A DNA stretch of 15,441 nucleotides. Source: Pseudomonadota bacterium (GTDB lineage: Bacteria > Pseudomonadota > Gammaproteobacteria > Burkholderiales > Burkholderiaceae_C). The notes below the pieces were generated by a model. That model was not told the DNA's origin. It did not search any database and was given only the letters and a program-made list of their open reading frames with translations. A program made the position numbers and the translations under genes. The stretch lies in NCBI GenBank assembly GCA_023394015.1, contig JAEXBL010000418.1, positions 1 to 15,441 on the forward strand. Reading direction: 5' to 3'. Shown here in pieces: positions 13,808 through 15,441 of this stretch (within the stretch, counting starts at the first letter, position 1; the number at the start of each line of letters is the position of its first letter).

Positions 13808-14952
13808 GACGGCTTGCGGCCTGCGCACTGGGCGCGTATCAAGGTTTCGTAGGCAGCGACGATGCCGGGCCAGCTGTAGTGCTCGCTCACGATGGCGCGC
13901 GCGCGCTGACTGCGTGCGGCGACCTGCGATGCAGACTGCCCGGCTTGGACGGCCAGGCGCTCGGCAAGCTCGGCAGGCGTTCTGAAATAGTCGGCGGCAT
14001 CGCGCGCCACCTCACGGTTGAACGGGTTGTCATGCGCGATCACCCAGTTGCCGCAGGCCATGGCCTCCAGCAGCGAGGGATTGGTACCGCCGACCGAGTG
14101 GCCATGCAGATGGCTTGCAGCATGCAGACGCAGGCTGCGCAGCTTGGCCACGTCATAGATTGCGCCAATGAATTGCACCCGCTGGTCCGCACGAGCCAGC
14201 AGTTGACGCTGGTAGGCGGTCGTGCCTGCGACGTCGCCCACAATCACCAGCGGCCAGTCGCCGCCGTGCAACCGGTAGCCTTCGATGATCTCCAGCAGGT
14301 GGTTTTCCGGCTCGGGCCGGGCGACCACCAGGTGGTAGCGCCGTGGCTGCAGCCCCCACGCGGCCAGCACGGTGGGATCGGCTTCGTCCGGCTGCACCAG
14401 ATCCGCCCCGTAGGCGACAAAGCTGCAGGGCGCACCGCGCGGGTACACGTCGCGAAAACGCTGCGCGATCGTCTCTGCATCGGCAATCAGCCGCGTGGCC
14501 GAGCGGGTCGCGGCCCACTCCATGGCACGCAGGTAAAGGCGCGCCAAGCGTCCCCACTTGCTGCGCGCCCACTCCAGCCCATCGACGTTGATCCAGACCG
14601 GTGAACCAAATGCGCGAGGCCACCAGCACGCCCAGGCTGCGCCGTAGCCCAGCATGTAGACGAGATCGTAGCCGCGACGCGCGTCCCACAGACAGGCGCA
14701 ATCGTAGGCCAGCACCGACGCTGCCCCCCAGCGCGGTCGGCGCCGAGACCGCACGCGAACGCCATGGTGCCAGGCATCTGGGCCCGGAGCGCCCGGCGCT
14801 TCAGCGTACACCGTGACCTGATGGCCGCGCACGGCCAGCTCTTCAGCCAGACGCTCGGCGAATGTCTCGAAGCCACCGTAACGCGCAGGAATGCCGCGCG
14901 TCCCGAGGATGGCAACACGCAATGGCGCAGGCTCGGCGGGCACGGGCCTCAA
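13804..14952 (-). CDS. GT4-family glycosyltransferase with DUF1972 N-terminal domain
   Basis: This 382-residue GT-B fold enzyme has the DUF1972 signature at the N-terminus (VAILGTRGIPARYGGFETFA, 13-32; INVDGLEWARSKW, 121-133) and a GT1-type C-terminal donor domain (about 205-350) with HGHSVGGTNPSLLEAMACG (283-301), including the Glu of the EX7E region. This architecture is known from rhamnosyltransferases such as RgpA/Cps2T that add L-rhamnose to a lipid-linked sugar, so it may act early in assembly of the glycan. It is coupled with rfbC through a TTGA overlap (TTG start at 14952). A GTG three codons in (14943) is an alternative start, so the true N-terminus is uncertain by a few residues. 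It ends in an ATGA overlap with the GT2 gene. Confidence 0.9.
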   Translation of the reverse strand: MRPVPAEPAPLRVAILGTRGIPARYGGFETFAERLAEELAVRGHQVTVYAEAPGAPGPDAWHHGVRVRSRRRPRWGAASVLAYDCACLWDARRGYDLVYMLGYGAAWACWWPRAFGSPVWINVDGLEWARSKWGRLARLYLRAMEWAATRSATRLIADAETIAQRFRDVYPRGAPCSFVAYGADLVQPDEADPTVLAAWGLQPRRYHLVVARPEPENHLLEIIEGYRLHGGDWPLVIVGDVAGTTAYQRQLLARADQRVQFIGAIYDVAKLRSLRLHAASHLHGHSVGGTNPSLLEAMACGNWVIAHDNPFNREVARDAADYFRTPAELAERLAVQAGQSASQVAARSQRARAIVSEHYSWPGIVAAYETLIRAQCAGRKPS

Positions 14953-15441
14953 AGCTCAGCCTCGGCCAGGCAACGCCCTGCGCGATCCTTGTCGGACAAC
15001 AGCGGGGCCTCGATGCCGTGCGCCGCCAGCGGCCAATCGATGCCGATGGCGGGATCGTTCCAGGCAATGCAGCGCTCGTGCTCCGGCGCGTAGTAGTCGG
15101 TGGTCTTGTAGAGAAAGTCCGCCGTCTCGCTGAGCACCACGAAGCCGTGCGCCATGCCGGCCGGCACCCACAGCTGGCGGTGGTTGTCGGCCGTCAGCTC
15201 CACGCCCACCCAGCGTCCGAACGTGGGCGAATCCTTGCGGATGTCCACCGCCACGTCGAACACGGCGCCGCTGGTCACGCGCACCAGCTTGCCCTGCGGC
15301 TGCCGAACCTGGTAGTGCAGGCCGCGCAGCACGCCCTTGCGGCTGCGACTGTGGTTGTCCTGCACGAAGTCGGCGTCCAGACCAGTGGCCTCGGCAAAGG
15401 TGCGGCGGTTGTAGCTCTCCGTGAAGAAGCCGCGCGCATCG
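14949..15441 (-). CDS. rfbC: dTDP-4-dehydrorhamnose 3,5-epimerase (5' end outside window)
   Basis: The enzyme (also RmlC) epimerises dTDP-4-dehydro-6-deoxyglucose at C3 and C5, the third step to dTDP-L-rhamnose. The window shows 163 residues; about 20 N-terminal residues are missing compared with the usual 180 or so. The frame runs to the edge, upstream of an internal GTG at 15365, starting DARGFFTESYNRRTF. Visible signatures are FVQDNHSRSRKGVLRGLHYQ with the catalytic His, VRVTSGAVFDVAVDIRKDSP, GRWVGVELTADNHRQLWVPA, GMAHGFVVLSE, YKTTDYYAPEHE and the NDPAIGIDWP end with the catalytic Asp partner. Genes rfbB, rfbA and rfbD would be expected upstream, beyond the window. The stop overlaps the next gene, a likely rhamnosyltransferase. 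Confidence 0.96.
   Translation of the reverse strand, partial: DARGFFTESYNRRTFAEATGLDADFVQDNHSRSRKGVLRGLHYQVRQPQGKLVRVTSGAVFDVAVDIRKDSPTFGRWVGVELTADNHRQLWVPAGMAHGFVVLSETADFLYKTTDYYAPEHERCIAWNDPAIGIDWPLAAHGIEAPLLSDKDRAGRCLAEAEL

Noticed and set aside
13808..13828. GTG start seven codons upstream for the GT2 gene
   Set aside because: ATG 13807 overlaps the previous stop as ATGA and begins directly before the conserved VDVLLATYNG strand.
1..15441. Search for CRISPR arrays, tRNA genes, insertion sequences or phage att sites
   Set aside because: I saw no regularly spaced repeats, no cloverleaf or CCA-ended tRNA pattern, no transposase or integrase frame, and no terminal inverted repeats flanking a gene.

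Overview
This is a GC-rich, densely packed bacterial window in which every gene I can support lies on the minus strand, so transcription runs from high to low coordinates. Gene order, protein style and codon use point to a Burkholderiales bacterium, probably of the Comamonadaceae (Acidovorax/Alicycliphilus-like). That placement is inferred from family resemblance; there is no marker gene here.

Region 1 (15441 to 12857) is the downstream end of a surface-polysaccharide operon. It holds rfbC/rmlC (dTDP-4-dehydrorhamnose 3,5-epimerase, cut by the window edge), a GT4 glycosyltransferase with an N-terminal DUF1972 domain, and a GT2 glycosyltransferase resembling rhamnosyltransferases. The three genes are joined by 4-base stop/start overlaps. 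The first makes an intermediate of dTDP-L-rhamnose and the other two probably attach rhamnose or related sugars to an O-antigen or capsule-like glycan.

Region 2 (12635 to 1561) is a complete type II secretion (T2SS) structural cluster in the order gspE-F-G-H-I-J-K-L-M-N(C-like)-D, the order known for the Xanthomonas xps operon. It encodes the ATPase, the inner-membrane platform (F, L, M), the major pseudopilin G, minor pseudopilins H-I-J-K, a short GspC/XpsN-like connector without a PDZ domain, and a secretin with a lipoprotein-type signal peptide. The prepilin peptidase (gspO) and a pilotin are not in the window. Most gsp genes overlap by 4 bases. Two junctions break that pattern: gspE-gspF (a GC-rich repeat-like insert carrying a 44-codon ORF that overlaps both neighbours) and gspG-gspH (a 206-base spacer with a strong inverted repeat built on ATGACNAATGAC).

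Region 3 (1555 to 1) follows a hairpin just after gspD. It holds a small lipoprotein gene and then, behind its own candidate promoter, a secreted cell-surface protein with a clear signal peptide whose 3' end lies outside the window. Their position next to the secretion cluster makes them candidate accessories or substrates, which is inference.

I see no tRNA, rRNA, insertion sequence, CRISPR array or integrase. I did not find a wholly new system. The best leads are the two odd intercistronic regions inside the gsp operon, the lipidated secretin paired with a PDZ-less connector, and the unrecognised secreted protein and lipoprotein downstream.
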